In this document: positions 1 through 11,723 of the stretch, in pieces
How the letters are laid out: each line of letters begins with the position of its first letter
Numbering within the stretch: the first letter of the stretch is position 1
Assembly (NCBI RefSeq): GCF_014649915.1
Contig: NZ_BMTY01000007.1
Span: forward strand, 124,001 to 188,000
Source of the DNA: Streptomyces toxytricini
GTDB taxonomy: Bacteria > Actinomycetota > Actinomycetes > Streptomycetales > Streptomycetaceae
Length of the DNA: 64,000 nt
Direction of reading: 5' to 3'
Notes under the pieces: model-generated
Databases searched by the model: none
Seen by the model: only the letters and a program-made list of their open reading frames with translations
What the model was told of the DNA's origin: nothing
Made by a program: the position numbers and the translations under genes

Positions 1-842
1 ACCGCCCCGCAAGCGCTCCCCGGACCGGTCCCGCCCCGCCGGACGGGCGCCGCGAGCGCCGGTGCGCGCCGTACGGGCGTGACCGGATCGGGTGGGTGGG
101 CGGCGGCCGTGGCGGAATCCCCCGACCGGGCGATCATGCCGGGCCCCTCCGTGTGCTCCTGCGGCCCCGCCGCGGGTCGGCCGCAGGTCCCTCCGTGCGC
201 CCGCGGGCCGCGTACGCCGCCCTCCGGCCGGTCCGGGCGGGTCCGGGCGCCCCCGAGCCGGCTACTCGAGGCCGCCCGGACGGCGAAATCCGTTGCAGAC
301 AGGGCCAGTTGGCGGCGCACGAGGGGCGCAGGAGCGGCATCCGTGCATCCGATTCCGGCAGTAGGGGGCCGACACCCGTTCACAACGGCCGGAAATCGAC
401 GCCGTCGAGGAGGTTTCCGGCCGTCGCACACCCTTGCGGAATGGGCGGGTTCGGAGGGTTCGTACCAACCCGGGAGACCACGCGAGTGGCGGTTGTGGCG
501 GGCGTGCCGGGGGATGCGACCGGCCGCCCCAAACGACTTGACGGAGCATCACCCGTCGATCCGGAGCATGTGAGTCCGGTGTTACGCGCTACGCACGAGT
601 AGTTGACCGGCGGTGCGGATTGGGCGCGGCGAGACTGGGAAGGGCTCCCCGCGTACCTGCACGGCACCCCCGCCCAGCCCTTCCCCGCCACCCGAGTGAA
701 CGCGGACAGGAGCGGCCATGCCCGCAGCGCAGCCGTCGTCCGAACGGCTAGAAACAGAGCGAACAGAGCGTGCACTACCGGTCGGCGTTCCGATCGGCCT
801 GTTGTCACCGAGCCCTGCGAACTGCCCCCAGGTGATCCCATC
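1..842. other. gene-free leader region upstream of glgE
   Basis: No convincing gene is seen here. The open frames in this stretch look like non-coding Arg/Pro/Gly-rich translations typical of high-GC DNA, with no recognisable domain and no good ribosome binding site. The glgE reading frame stays open back to 603, but the upstream 80 residues look non-coding. A TTGACG hexamer at 538-543 could be a -35 element, but I see no good -10 at the right spacing. By synteny a divergent glycogen phosphorylase could lie left of the window; nothing of it is visible. Confidence 0.6.
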
Positions 843-2833
843 ATGATCGGTCGCATTCCCGTTCTGGACGTCCGCCCCGCCGTCGGCTGCGGCGCCAGAC
901 CCGCCAAGGCGGTGGTGGACGAGGTCTTCGAGGTGTCCGCCACCGTGTTCCGCGAGGGCCACGACGCCGTCGCCGCCCACGTCGTGCTCCGCGATCCCAG
1001 CGGGCGGCTGCGCCCGCCGGTGCCGATGCGCGAACTCGCCCCCGGCACCGACCGCTGGGGAGCCCGGGTCTCCGCCGACACCGAGGGGCGGTGGACCTAC
1101 ACCGTCGAGGCCTGGAGCGACCCGCTCGCCACCTGGCGGGCCGCCGCCGCGATCAAGGTGCCGGCGGGGATCGACCCCGGCCTGACCCTGCTGGAGGGCG
1201 CCGAGCTGTACGAGCGCGCCGCCTCCCGGATCACCAAGCGCGACGGCCGCGCCGACGTGCTCGCCGCGGCGGCCGCCATGCGCGACGAGGACCGGCCGGT
1301 GGCCGAGCGGTACGCCGCCGCCTTCGACCCGCTGGCGCAGGCCGCGCTGGCCAGGCGCCCCTACCGGGAGCTCGTCAGCTCCGCGAAGGCCCTGCCGCTG
1401 CTCGTGGAGCGCAGGCGGGCCCTCTTCGGCTCCTGGTACGAGATGTTCCCGCGGTCCGAGGGGGCCGTCGCCGAGCCGGGGGAGGCGCCGGTGAGCGGCA
1501 CCTTCCGGACCGCCGCCGAACGGCTGCCCGCCATCGCCGCCATGGGCTTCGACGTCGTCTACCTGCCGCCGATCCACCCCATCGGCACCACCTTCCGCAA
1601 GGGGCCGGACAACACGCTTTCGGCCACCCGCCACGACCCGGGCGTACCGTGGGCGATCGGCTCCCCCGAGGGCGGCCACGACGCGGTCCACCCCGACCTG
1701 GGCACCCTGGAGGACTTCGACGCGTTCGTCGCCCGGGCCGGCGAGCTCGGGCTGGAGATCGCGCTGGACTTCGCCCTCCAGTGCTCCCCCGACCACCCGT
1801 GGGTGGAGAAGCACCCCGAGTGGTTCCGGCACCGGCCCGACGGGACGATCGCGTACGCGGAGAACCCGCCGAAGAAGTACCAGGACATCTACCCGGTCCA
1901 CTTCGACGCCGACATGGCCGGCATCGTCGAGGAGACGGTCCGCGTCCTGCGGCACTGGATGGACCACGGCGTCCGCATCTTCCGCGTCGACAACCCGCAC
2001 ACCAAGCCGGTGGTCTTCTGGCAGAAGGTGATCGCGGCCGTGAACCGGACCGACCCGGACGTGATCTTCCTGGCGGAGGCCTTCACCCGGCCGGCGATGG
2101 TGCACACCCTCGCCGCCGTCGGCTTCCAGCAGTCGTACACGTACTTCACCTGGCGCAACACCAAGGCGGAGCTCACCGAGTACGTCACCGAGCTGGCCGG
2201 CCCGCACTGGGCGTCCGTGCTGCGCCCGAACTTCTTCGTGAACACCCCGGACATCCTGCACGCCTACCTCCAGCAGGGCGGGCGACCCGCCTTCGAGGTG
2301 CGGGCCGTCCTGGCCGCCACGCTCTCGCCGACCTGGGGCGTCTACGCCGGCTACGAACTGTGCGAGAACACGCCGCTGCACGAAGGCAGCGAGGAGTACC
2401 TGCACTCGGAGAAGTACGAGCTGCGGCCGCGGGACTGGGCGGCCGCCGAGCGCGAGGGCCGCACCATCACCCCTCTGATCACCGCCCTCAACCGGATCCG
2501 CCGGGAGAACCCCGCCCTGCAGCAGCTGCGCGACATCCACTTCCATCCGACCGACAACGAACAGGTGATCGCCTATTCGAAGCACGCGGGGGCCAATTCC
2601 GTACTGGTGGTCGTCAACCTCGATCCGCACCACACCCAGGAGGCGACGGTCTCGTTGGACATGCAGGTACTCGGCCTCGACTGGCACGGGTCCCTCGCCG
2701 TGCGCGACGAGCTCACCGGCGAGACCTATCACTGGGGCAGGGCGAACTACGTGCGCCTGGAACCGGGCCGCGCGCCCGCGCACGTGCTGACCGCTCTGCG
2801 ACCGTCCCCGCCCACCGGAGGGTCACCCACCAC

Positions 2834-2837
<4 letters not shown>
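843..2837 (+). CDS. glgE: alpha-1,4-glucan:maltose-1-phosphate maltosyltransferase GlgE
   Basis: GH13 subfamily 3 enzyme, 664 aa, which transfers maltosyl units from alpha-maltose 1-phosphate onto alpha-1,4-glucan in the cytoplasm. It has an N-terminal beta-sandwich, then the (beta/alpha)8 barrel. Catalytic residues are visible: nucleophile D383 in [10 protein letters not shown] and acid/base E412 in FLAEAFTRP. The 29-residue spacing matches D394/E423 of S. coelicolor GlgE. The ATG at 843 ([10 protein letters not shown]) is chosen because it gives family length; the frame is open 80 codons further upstream but looks non-coding. First gene of the operon glgE-treS-mak-glgB, overlapping treS by ATGA. 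S. coelicolor has two GlgE loci; by neighbourhood this corresponds to the pfkA2-linked copy (recalled). Confidence 0.96.
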
Positions 2838-4528
<1,691 letters not shown>

Positions 4529-4530
4529 CC

Positions 4531-4556
4531 GCGCGCGCCGCCGCCGCGGCGCGCGC
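4531..4556 (+). terminator. GC-rich hairpin after treS
   Basis: A perfect 11-bp stem (GCGCGCGCCGC / GCGGCGCGCGC) with a 4-nt loop begins two bases after the treS stop. There is no T-tract. It could be a weak terminator or an mRNA-stabilising structure that sets a lower mak-glgB level. The 173-bp gap to mak holds nothing else I recognise. Confidence 0.4.
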
Positions 4557-4701
4557 ACCGCAGGGGCGGGAACCGAACGGGTCAGCGGCCCGCCCCCCGT
4601 AGGGACCATCTCGGCCCGACACTCTCCCACCACCGGACAGCAACGCTCGCCATCCGGGACACTCTGCGCATTCTGTGACGGCCCGGGGAAAGGACGACGC
4701 C

Positions 4702-6204
4702 ATGTCGGAGGCAGCATCCGCCCGGAGCCGCCACAGCAGTCCGGCCGCCGTCCCGCTCGGGCCGCTCGAACCCATGCTGCGCGCCTGGCTGCCCCGGCAG
4801 CGCTGGTTCGCCGGCAAGGGACGGGCGATCACCCGGCTGCGGCTGGTCTCCGCCGTCGAGCTGCTGCCGCCCGGCAGCACGCCCGGCCTGCTGCACCTGC
4901 TCGTCGGCGTCGACTGCGCCGACGGCACCGCCGACTGCTACCAGCTCCTGCTCGGCGTGCGGCCCGCACCGCTGCCGCCCGGCCTCGCCCCCGCCCTCAT
5001 CGGCCGCGCCGAGCACGGCCCGTACGCCGGCCACGCCGTGTACGAGGGGCTCGGCGACCCGCGGCTCGCCGCACTCCTGCTGGAACGGTTGCGCGCCCCC
5101 GGCAGCCACGGGCCGCTGCGCTTCGACCGGGACCCGGACGCCCCCATCCCCGCCGACCCGGCCCCGCGCCCGCTGTCCGGCGAACAGACCAACTCCTCGC
5201 TCATCTACGGGGACTCGCACATCCTGAAGGTGTTCCGGCGGGTCTGGCCCGGCACCAACCCCGACCTCGAACTGCCCAGGGCCCTCGCCTCCGCCGGCTG
5301 CACCCGGGTCCCCGCCCCCGTGGCCTGGTACGAGGCCGAACTGCCCGCAGGTCCGTCCGGCGGCCCCGGCGGCGGCCGCCGCACGGCCGAGCCGCTGACG
5401 CTGGGCGTCCTCCAGCCGTACCTGCGCGGCTCCGAGGACGGCTGGCAGCTCGCGCTGCGCCGGCTCGCCGCGGGCGCAGACTTCACCGCCGAGGCCCACG
5501 CCCTGGGCCGGGCCACCGCCGAGGTCCACAGCGCGCTCGCCTCGGCCCTGCCCACCGTCGCCCTCGGCCCCGCGCAGGCCGCCCGGCTCGCCGCCGGCAT
5601 GACGGCCCGGCTCGCCGCGACCGTCCGCGAAGTGCCCGCCCTCCAGCCCTTCGAGGCCGGGCTGCGCGGCGCGTTCGACGCACTGGCCGCCTCCCGCGGC
5701 ACCGGCGTGCCCGCCCAGCGCATCCACGGCGACCTCCACCTCGGCCAGACCCTGCGCACCGCCGACGGCAGTTGGGCCCTCATCGACTTCGAGGGCGAGC
5801 CCGCCCGCCCGCTCGCCGACCGCCGCCGCCCCGAACCCGCCGTGCGCGACATCGCCGGTATGCTGCGCTCGTTCGACTACGCGGCCCGCTCCCACCGCCC
5901 CTTCGCCCCCGCCTGGGCGGACGCCTGCCGGGCCGCGTTCTGCGAGGGCTACGCCCGCACCACCGGCCGCGACCCGCGCGAGGACCCCGTCCTGCTGCGC
6001 GCGTACGAGACGGACAAGGCGGTGTACGAGGCCCGCTACGAGTCCCGGCACCGCCCCGACTGGCTGCACGTCCCCATGGCCGCGATCCGCCGGCTCGCCG
6101 AGCGGGAGCGCCCCGCCCGCCGCATGCCGCATCCTTCCCCGCCCCCGCCCGGCTCCGCCGCCCCCCACCCCCACCCGAAGCCCCCGAGGAGGCCGCTCGC
6201 GTGA
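4702..6204 (+). CDS. mak: maltokinase Mak (Pep2)
   Basis: 500 aa kinase that phosphorylates maltose with ATP to alpha-maltose 1-phosphate, the GlgE donor. It has an aminoglycoside-phosphotransferase-like fold. The catalytic loop [10 protein letters not shown] carries D344, and the metal-binding loop LIDFEGEP carries D362. N-terminal W(L)[11 protein letters not shown] is typical of the maltokinase N-cap domain. The C-terminus ends in a Pro/His-rich tail of about 30 residues that is probably disordered. The start ATG at 4702 follows GGGGAAAGGA; a GTG 27 nt upstream is in frame but lacks a Shine-Dalgarno. The stop overlaps the glgB GTG (GTGA). Confidence 0.94.
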   Translation: MSEAASARSRHSSPAAVPLGPLEPMLRAWLPRQRWFAGKGRAITRLRLVSAVELLPPGSTPGLLHLLVGVDCADGTADCYQLLLGVRPAPLPPGLAPALIGRAEHGPYAGHAVYEGLGDPRLAALLLERLRAPGSHGPLRFDRDPDAPIPADPAPRPLSGEQTNSSLIYGDSHILKVFRRVWPGTNPDLELPRALASAGCTRVPAPVAWYEAELPAGPSGGPGGGRRTAEPLTLGVLQPYLRGSEDGWQLALRRLAAGADFTAEAHALGRATAEVHSALASALPTVALGPAQAARLAAGMTARLAATVREVPALQPFEAGLRGAFDALAASRGTGVPAQRIHGDLHLGQTLRTADGSWALIDFEGEPARPLADRRRPEPAVRDIAGMLRSFDYAARSHRPFAPAWADACRAAFCEGYARTTGRDPREDPVLLRAYETDKAVYEARYESRHRPDWLHVPMAAIRRLAERERPARRMPHPSPPPPGSAAPHPHPKPPRRPLA

Positions 6205-8522
6205 GCGCCGCACGACAGCCGTCACCGACCGTCCGCGAGGAAGCCGCAGCACCGCCCGCAGCAGCGGCGGCCCCCGCCCCGCCCGAACCCGCCCGCGCGG
6301 CGCGCCCGTCCCGCACCCCCCGGGCCCGCCGCGCCGCCCCCGCACACGGCGTTCTGCAGGCACCCGCGCTCGACGCCGGGGAGCGGGACCGGCTGCTCCA
6401 GGGCCGCCACCACGACCCGCACGCGCTGCTCGGCGCCCACGCCCAGCGGGGCGGGGTCGTGTTCCGGGTGCTGCGGCCGTACGCCAAGTCCGTCACCATC
6501 GTGGCGAAGGGCCTGCGGGCCGAGCTCCACGACGACGGCGACGGCCTCTTCTCCGGGCTCCTCCCGCTCGGCGAAGTCCCCGACTACCGGCTGCTGGTCG
6601 CGTACGACGGCGCCGAGACCGAGGTCCACGACCCCTACCGGTTCCTCCCCGCGCTCGGCGAGTTCGACCTGCACCTGATCGGCGAGGGCCGGCACGAGGA
6701 GCTGTGGACGGCGCTCGGCGCCCGCCCCATGGAGCACCAGGGCGTCGCGGGCACCCGCTTCACCGTGTGGGCGCCCAACGCGCAGGGGGTCCGCGTCACC
6801 GGCGACTTCTCCTTCTGGGACCCGGTCGCCCAGCCGATGCGCTCCCTCGGGTCGTCCGGGGTGTGGGAGCTGTTCCTGCCCGGCGTCGGCGAGGGCGCCC
6901 TGTACAAGTACGACATCGCCCGGCCCGACGGCGGCCACACGCTGCGCGCCGACCCGATGGCGCAGCACGCGGAGGTCCCGCCGGCCACCGCCTCGGTCGT
7001 CACCGCCTCCCGCCACGTCTGGGGCGACGCGGAGTGGATGGCCTCGCGCGGGCGGCGCCCGGTGCACCGGGCCCCGTTCTCGGTGTACGAGGTGCACCTG
7101 CCGTCGTGGCGGCCGGGGCTGTCGTACCGGGAGCTGGCCGAGCAGCTCCCGCCGTACGTGAAGGAGCTGGGCTTCACGCACGTGGAGCTGATGCCGGTCG
7201 CCGAGCACCCCTTCGGCGGCTCGTGGGGCTACCAGGTGACCGGCTACTACGCGCCGACCTCGCGGATGGGCGGCCCGGACGACTTCCGGGCGCTGGTGGA
7301 CGCGCTGCACCGGGCGGGGATCGGGGTGATCCTCGACTGGGTGCCGGCGCACTTCCCGCGCGACGAGTGGGCGCTCGCCGCGTTCGACGGGCGGCCGCTG
7401 TACGAGCACCAGGACCCGCGGCGGGCGGAGCACCCGGACTGGGGGACCCTGGAGTTCGACTACGGGCGCAAGGAGGTCCGCAACTTCCTCGTCGCCAACG
7501 CGGTGTACTGGTGCCAGGAGTTCCACGTCGACGGGCTGCGGGTCGACGCGGTCGCGTCGATGCTGTACCTGGACTACTCGCGCGGCGAGGGCGAGTGGGC
7601 CCCGAACGAGCACGGCGGGCGGGAGAACTGGGACGCCGTCGCGATGCTCCAGGAGATGAACGCGACGGTGTACCGGCGCTGCCCGGGGGTCGTGACGATC
7701 GCGGAGGAGTCCACCGCCTGGGACGGGGTGACCCGGCCCACCGACTCCGGCGGCCTCGGCTTCGGCCTGAAGTGGAACATGGGCTGGATGCACGACACGC
7801 TGCGGTACGTCTCGAAGGAGCCGGTGCACCGCAAGTACCACCACCACGACATGACCTTCGGGATGGTGTACGCGTACAGCGAGAACTACGTGCTGCCCAT
7901 CTCGCACGACGAGGTGGTGCACGGCAAGCAGGCGCTGGTGTCGAAGATGCCCGGCGACTGGTGGCAGCAGCGGGCCGGGCACCGGGCCTACCTCGGCTAC
8001 ATGTGGGCGCACCCGGGCAAGCAGCTGCTGTTCATGGGGCAGGAGTTCGCCCAGGGCGCCGAGTGGTCGGAGGCGCACGGCCCGGACTGGTGGCTGCTGG
8101 ACCCGGCGTACTCGGCGGCCGGGGACCACCAGGGCGTGCGGGCGCTGGTGCGCGACCTGAACCGGGAGTACGCCGCGGCGCCCGCGCTGTGGGAGCGGGA
8201 CAGCGTCCCGGAGGGCTTCGCGTGGGTGGAGGCGGACGCCGCGGACGACAACGTCTTCGCGTTCCTGCGGTACGCGCACGACGGCTCGCCGCTGCTGTGC
8301 GTGTCGAACTTCTCGCCGGTGGTGCGGCACGGCTACCGGCTCGGCGTCCCCGAGGAGGTGCCGGCCTGGCGGGAGGTCCTCAACACGGACCTGCCGGAGT
8401 ACGGGGGCAGCGGCCTGCGCCACGCGGAGCCGCTGCTGCCCGAGCGGGTGCCGGCGCAGGGCCGCCCGGCGAGCCTGCTCCTGACCCTCCCGCCCCTCGC
8501 GACGGTCTGGTTCCGTCCTTAG
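6201..8522 (+). CDS. glgB: 1,4-alpha-glucan branching enzyme GlgB
   Basis: 773 aa GH13/CBM48 branching enzyme that introduces alpha-1,6 branches into the glucan made by GlgE. An Ala/Pro/Arg-rich N-terminal segment of about 50 residues precedes two N-terminal beta domains, the second starting near [16 protein letters not shown]. Barrel catalytic residues are D449 ([10 protein letters not shown]), E502 (TIAEESTAW) and D570 ([10 protein letters not shown]). GTG at 6201 is chosen for the GTGA overlap with mak and an upstream GAGGAGG. It is the last gene of the operon. Its TAG shares two bases with the TAA of the convergent thioredoxin gene. Confidence 0.96.
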   Translation: MSAARQPSPTVREEAAAPPAAAAAPAPPEPARAARPSRTPRARRAAPAHGVLQAPALDAGERDRLLQGRHHDPHALLGAHAQRGGVVFRVLRPYAKSVTIVAKGLRAELHDDGDGLFSGLLPLGEVPDYRLLVAYDGAETEVHDPYRFLPALGEFDLHLIGEGRHEELWTALGARPMEHQGVAGTRFTVWAPNAQGVRVTGDFSFWDPVAQPMRSLGSSGVWELFLPGVGEGALYKYDIARPDGGHTLRADPMAQHAEVPPATASVVTASRHVWGDAEWMASRGRRPVHRAPFSVYEVHLPSWRPGLSYRELAEQLPPYVKELGFTHVELMPVAEHPFGGSWGYQVTGYYAPTSRMGGPDDFRALVDALHRAGIGVILDWVPAHFPRDEWALAAFDGRPLYEHQDPRRAEHPDWGTLEFDYGRKEVRNFLVANAVYWCQEFHVDGLRVDAVASMLYLDYSRGEGEWAPNEHGGRENWDAVAMLQEMNATVYRRCPGVVTIAEESTAWDGVTRPTDSGGLGFGLKWNMGWMHDTLRYVSKEPVHRKYHHHDMTFGMVYAYSENYVLPISHDEVVHGKQALVSKMPGDWWQQRAGHRAYLGYMWAHPGKQLLFMGQEFAQGAEWSEAHGPDWWLLDPAYSAAGDHQGVRALVRDLNREYAAAPALWERDSVPEGFAWVEADAADDNVFAFLRYAHDGSPLLCVSNFSPVVRHGYRLGVPEEVPAWREVLNTDLPEYGGSGLRHAEPLLPERVPAQGRPASLLLTLPPLATVWFRP

Positions 8523-8875
8523 GCCGTCGCCGCCGCCTGCTCCAGGACGCCGCCGAGCTCCTGGAGCAGGCGGCGCTTGGCGCGGGCGCCGACGATCTGC
8601 AGGACGGGCTCTCCGGCGCGGAAGACCAGCATGGTCGGCGCGGACAGCACCCCGTACCGGACGACGGTGGAGGGGTTGCGGTCCGTGTCGATCTGCACGA
8701 CCTTCAGCCTGTGGCCCTCTTCGGCGGCGAGGGCGGACAGCACGGGCGCGAGTTGGCGGCACGGGCCGCACCAGTCGGCCGTGAACTCCACCAGGACGGG
8801 GCGTTCGCGCTCGGCCACCACCTCCGTCTCGAAGTTCGCGTCCGTCACCTGCGCCACACCTGCGGCTCGTGTCAC
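8519..8875 (-). CDS. trxA: thioredoxin
   Basis: 118 aa cytoplasmic thioredoxin with the canonical active site WCGPC (C36, C39) in [18 protein letters not shown], and the cis-proline segment VLSAPTML. It reduces protein disulfides using thioredoxin reductase, which is not in this window. The GTG start at 8875 is preceded by AGGAAGGAGA. It lies 43 nt downstream of the MerR-family gene on the same strand and is probably its operon partner and target. It is convergent with glgB with overlapping stop codons. The symbol is tentative because streptomycetes carry several trxA paralogues. Confidence 0.92.
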   Translation of the reverse strand: MTRAAGVAQVTDANFETEVVAERERPVLVEFTADWCGPCRQLAPVLSALAAEEGHRLKVVQIDTDRNPSTVVRYGVLSAPTMLVFRAGEPVLQIVGARAKRRLLQELGGVLEQAAATA

Positions 8876-8918
8876 CGCGGTCTCCTTCCTCTTCGTCGTC
8901 GTCCTCGTCCGCACCGGG

Positions 8919-9311
8919 TCAGGGCGTGCTCTCGCAGCGCGGTACGGCCTCCGGGCCCGCGGCGCGCTCGGCGTCGGCGAGCTGCCGGGCCACCTGGTCG
9001 CGTACGTCGGCCAGCCGTCCGATGAGGCCGTCGAGCTCGGCGAGCTTGCGCCGGTAGACGGCCAGGGAGGCCGGGCAGGCGTCGCCGGCCGGGTGGCCGG
9101 CGCGCAGGCACTCGACGAACGGGCGGGTCTCCTCCAGTTCGAAGCCGAAGTCCTGGAGGGTGCGGATCTGGCGCAGCAGCCGCAGGTCGTCCTCGTCGTA
9201 CGTGCGGTAGCCGTTGGGAGCCCTCGTGGAGGAGAGGAGTCCGCGCGACTCGTAGTACCGCAGGGTCCGTGTGCTGGTGCCGGCCAGTTCCGCCAGTTCG
9301 CCGATGCGCAT
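8919..9311 (-). CDS. MerR-family transcriptional regulator
   Basis: 130 aa. The N-terminal winged HTH MRIGELAELAGTSTRTLRYYESRGLL is a textbook MerR DNA-binding domain; RAPNGYRTYDEDDL is the wing. A coiled-coil dimerisation helix follows (YRRKLAELDGLIGRL). Two cysteines, in FVECLRAGHPAGDACPAS, are spaced C-x10-C where metal- or redox-sensing MerR proteins carry ligand cysteines. With thioredoxin downstream, a thiol/redox or metal signal is a fair inference, but the inducer is unknown. The start ATG follows a -10-like TAGCGT by 6 nt, so the mRNA is probably leaderless. Confidence 0.9.
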   Translation of the reverse strand: MRIGELAELAGTSTRTLRYYESRGLLSSTRAPNGYRTYDEDDLRLLRQIRTLQDFGFELEETRPFVECLRAGHPAGDACPASLAVYRRKLAELDGLIGRLADVRDQVARQLADAERAAGPEAVPRCESTP

Positions 9312-9657
9312 GGCCCGACGCTATTCCCTGACGCGGGCGTCAAGGCAAGGAGCGCGCGGAGGGCGGTGCGGGGGCCCTCGCCACCCCCGTCGGCGAGGGC
9401 CCCGTAGGGATCACGCACGGGAGGGGCGTGCGGTTCGCGGCGGGGTGCGGGGGATCCGTGAAGATCAGGAGGAGGACGCTCCGGTCGGCTGGCCGGAACC
9501 TTACGCTGGAGTTCGACCGCAAAGGCGCGTCCGATTACCGGACAGTCGCCTGAAATCCGGACCAAACACCCGAACTTCATAGGACTTTCCTACGAGTTGT
9601 TGGCTTGTTTGAACAGTCTGTAGTCGCCAGGGCCCGGCCGCTCCTACCGTGTGCCCT
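9312..9657. other. divergent intergenic region, merR / HTH regulator
   Basis: 346 bp without a gene. The left edge holds the MerR-type promoter (9318-9348). The right edge holds TACCGT at 9645-9650, seven bases before the GTG of the HTH gene. The middle is relatively AT-rich for this genome (about 9530-9620), with several TT-rich stretches, but no clear palindrome. Confidence 0.5.
9318..9348 (-). promoter_or_regulatory. MerR-type operator/promoter for merR-trxA
   Basis: On the minus strand a -35 TTGCCT (9343-9348) and a -10 TAGCGT (9318-9323) are separated by 19 bp. This is the over-long spacer typical of MerR-activated promoters. Inside the spacer lies the dyad TGACGC-CC-GCGTCA (9329-9342). 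The -10 is 6 nt from the merR ATG. The layout fits autoregulation of merR-trxA. Confidence 0.65.
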
Positions 9658-10332
9658 GTGCAATCCAGCCCACCCTTCAATGCCCCCGCCGCGCGGCGCC
9701 TGCGCGCGGCCCTGGGCATGGCGCCCGGCCACGTCTCCTACGGCCTGCGCGCCCAGTACGGATTGATCGTCGAGCCGGAGACGGTGATGGCCTGGGAGCG
9801 CGGCGAGCTCACCCCGACGGCCGCCGAGCTCACGGCCCTGGCCGGCGTGCTGTGGTGCTCGCCCGGCGAGCTGCTGGCCGAGCCGGTGACCCTGCGGGAG
9901 CACCGGATGGCCCGCGGCATGTCCCCGGACGAGCTGGCCCGGCGGATCGGGCTCGACACGGGCTCGTACCAGAAGATGGAGGACGCCGGCCGCTGGAAGG
10001 GCAACGAGCGGCAGTCGGTGGCCCTGGCCCAGGTCCTCGGTCTGACGCTGGCCCAGTTCATCACCGCGACCGGCAAGCAGGAGGAGCTGGCGGAGATCCT
10101 GCGCAGCGCGGTCACCACGCGCTGGCAGGCCTACGCCAAGCCGCTGGCCAAGCTGCTGCCGGTGCCGCGGGAGCACCTGGAGCCCGTACTGGAGCGGCTG
10201 CACGCCGACTACCAGTCCGCCATGGTGGCCACCCTCGGGTGGGGCGGCGCCGGCGGGGCGGGCGACGGCGGGCGGGAGTTCCTCGCCGGCATCGTGGAGC
10301 GCTTCTGGGCGTACGCGTCCGGTACGCGGTGA
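9658..10332 (+). CDS. XRE-family HTH regulator with two HTH units
   Basis: 224 aa. Two helix-turn-helix-like segments are visible. The first covers roughly residues 10-70 (RLRAALGMAPGHVSYGLR..TVMAWERGE). The second covers 75-140 (LREHRMARGMSPDELARRIGLDTGSYQKME). A helical C-terminus of unknown role follows (about 145-224). No enzymatic domain is seen. GTG 9658 is preferred over the in-frame GTG at 9649 because a -10-like TACCGT ends 7 nt before it, fitting a leaderless mRNA. Target and ligand are unknown. It is convergent with pfkA. Confidence 0.82.
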   Translation: MQSSPPFNAPAARRLRAALGMAPGHVSYGLRAQYGLIVEPETVMAWERGELTPTAAELTALAGVLWCSPGELLAEPVTLREHRMARGMSPDELARRIGLDTGSYQKMEDAGRWKGNERQSVALAQVLGLTLAQFITATGKQEELAEILRSAVTTRWQAYAKPLAKLLPVPREHLEPVLERLHADYQSAMVATLGWGGAGGAGDGGREFLAGIVERFWAYASGTR

Positions 10333-10374
10333 ACCGCCGGCCCGGCGGGAGCGGGGGCCGGCCGACGGCCCGCG

Positions 10375-11400
10375 TCAGAAGACGGACTCGGCCTCGAACA
10401 TGCGGTGCTCGGGGACGGTCTTCAGCTCCATGACGGCCGAGGCGAGCGGGGCCATCACGATCTCCGTGCCGCGCAGGGCGGTCATGTTGCCGAAGTCGCC
10501 GCGGTGGACGGCCTCCACGGCGTGCCAGCCGAATCGGGTGGCCAGCACGCGGTCGTACGCGGTGGGGACGCCGCCGCGCTGGACGTGGCCGAGGATGACC
10601 GGGCGGGCCTCCTTGCCCAGGCGGTGCTCCAGCTCGACGGCGAGCCGGTTGCCGATGCCGGCGAAGCGCTCGTGGCCGTACTGGTCGATCTCGCCGCGCT
10701 CGTACGGCATGGAGCCGGGGGCCGGGTGGGCGCCCTCGGCGACGCAGACGACGGCGAACTTCTTGCCCCGGGAGAAGCGCTCCTCCACCATCTTCACCAG
10801 GTCGTCGACCTGGAAGGGGCGCTCGGGCAGGCAGATGCCGTGCGCGCCGCCGGCCATGCCCGACTCCAGGGCGATCCAGCCGGCGTGCCGGCCCATGACC
10901 TCGACGACCATCACGCGCTGGTGGGACTCGGCGGTGGTCTTGAGACGGTCTATGGCCTCGGTGGCGACGGTGACGGCGGTGTCGAAGCCGAAGGTGCGGT
11001 CCGTGGCGGAGATGTCGTTGTCGATGGTCTTCGGGACGCCGACGACCGGCATCCCGGCGTCGGCCAGCATCCGGGAGGCGGTCAGGGTGCCCTCGCCGCC
11101 GATCGGGATCAGCGCGTCGAGGCCGTACCGGCGGGCCAGCTCGTTGGCGTTCTCGGCGGCCTCGTGCAGGCGGGCGCGCTCCATGCGGGCCGAGCCGAGG
11201 ATGGTGCCGCCGCGGGCGAGGATGCCGCTGACGGCATTGATGTCGAGGGGGCGGTAGTGGCCGTCCAGCAGGCCCTTGAAGCCGTCCTCGAAGCCGATGA
11301 CCTCGTCCCCGTGCCCCACCAGGGCACGGTGGACGACCGACCGGATGACGGCGTTCAGGCCGGGGCAGTCGCCTCCCGCTGTGAGGACTCCGATGCGCAT
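10375..11400 (-). CDS. pfkA: 6-phosphofructokinase (ATP-dependent, actinobacterial type)
   Basis: 341 aa. It phosphorylates fructose 6-phosphate to fructose 1,6-bisphosphate. The ATP-site loop GVLTAGGDCPGLNA is at the N-terminus, and PKTIDNDI holds the catalytic aspartate. Discriminating residues are G104 (GGEGT) and K124 (GVPKTIDND). G104 is the ATP-type residue, while K124 is usually seen in PPi enzymes; this mixed pattern is described for actinobacterial ATP-dependent PFKs. The ATG at 11400 starts the conserved MRIGVLTAGGDCPG. It is divergent from pta. Corresponds to pfkA2 of S. coelicolor by synteny (recalled). Confidence 0.95.
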   Translation of the reverse strand: MRIGVLTAGGDCPGLNAVIRSVVHRALVGHGDEVIGFEDGFKGLLDGHYRPLDINAVSGILARGGTILGSARMERARLHEAAENANELARRYGLDALIPIGGEGTLTASRMLADAGMPVVGVPKTIDNDISATDRTFGFDTAVTVATEAIDRLKTTAESHQRVMVVEVMGRHAGWIALESGMAGGAHGICLPERPFQVDDLVKMVEERFSRGKKFAVVCVAEGAHPAPGSMPYERGEIDQYGHERFAGIGNRLAVELEHRLGKEARPVILGHVQRGGVPTAYDRVLATRFGWHAVEAVHRGDFGNMTALRGTEIVMAPLASAVMELKTVPEHRMFEAESVF

Positions 11401-11723
11401 CGCCTTGTCTCTCCTGCTCCTGGTCGTCTGCTCCTGGTCGTCCCCGGCCGTGCGTCGCGTACGGGCGGACGGCCGTGCCCCTGGAGGGCGTCATCGTGCG
11501 GCTTGTCCGATTGTTCCACGCGGGCAGGGCCGGGCGCGTGCTGCGCGGCCGCGGCCCGCGGGGCCTGCGGGCGCCGCCCCGACACCCCTTCCCAGGCAGC
11601 GCCCTATCCATCCGCAGGGGTATTGTCAAGAGGGCAAGCCCACCCTATCGGGGGAATTCGACGCGTATATCCGCAGGCGGCTGCCACAGCCCTGCCGCGG
11701 CGCATGAAGGACGGAGAGCACGC
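11401..11723. other. divergent promoter region pfkA / pta
   Basis: 323 bp without a gene. A good pta promoter candidate lies at 11623-11651. For pfkA on the minus strand I see no clear -35/-10 pair. No operator palindrome was found. Confidence 0.5.
11623..11651 (+). promoter_or_regulatory. candidate pta promoter
   Basis: TTGTCA (-35, 11623-11628) and TATCGG (-10, 11646-11651) are separated by 17 bp and lie about 70 bp before the pta GTG. Confidence 0.5.

Noticed and set aside
79..602. Several plus-strand frames upstream of glgE
   Set aside because: Arg/Pro/Gly-rich translations, no Shine-Dalgarno, no family resemblance and three overlapping frames with equal claims.
582..2783. A 733-codon minus-strand frame opposite glgE, and similar shadows opposite treS, mak and glgB
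   Set aside because: Codon third-position GC bias and clear GH13 motifs support only the plus-strand genes.
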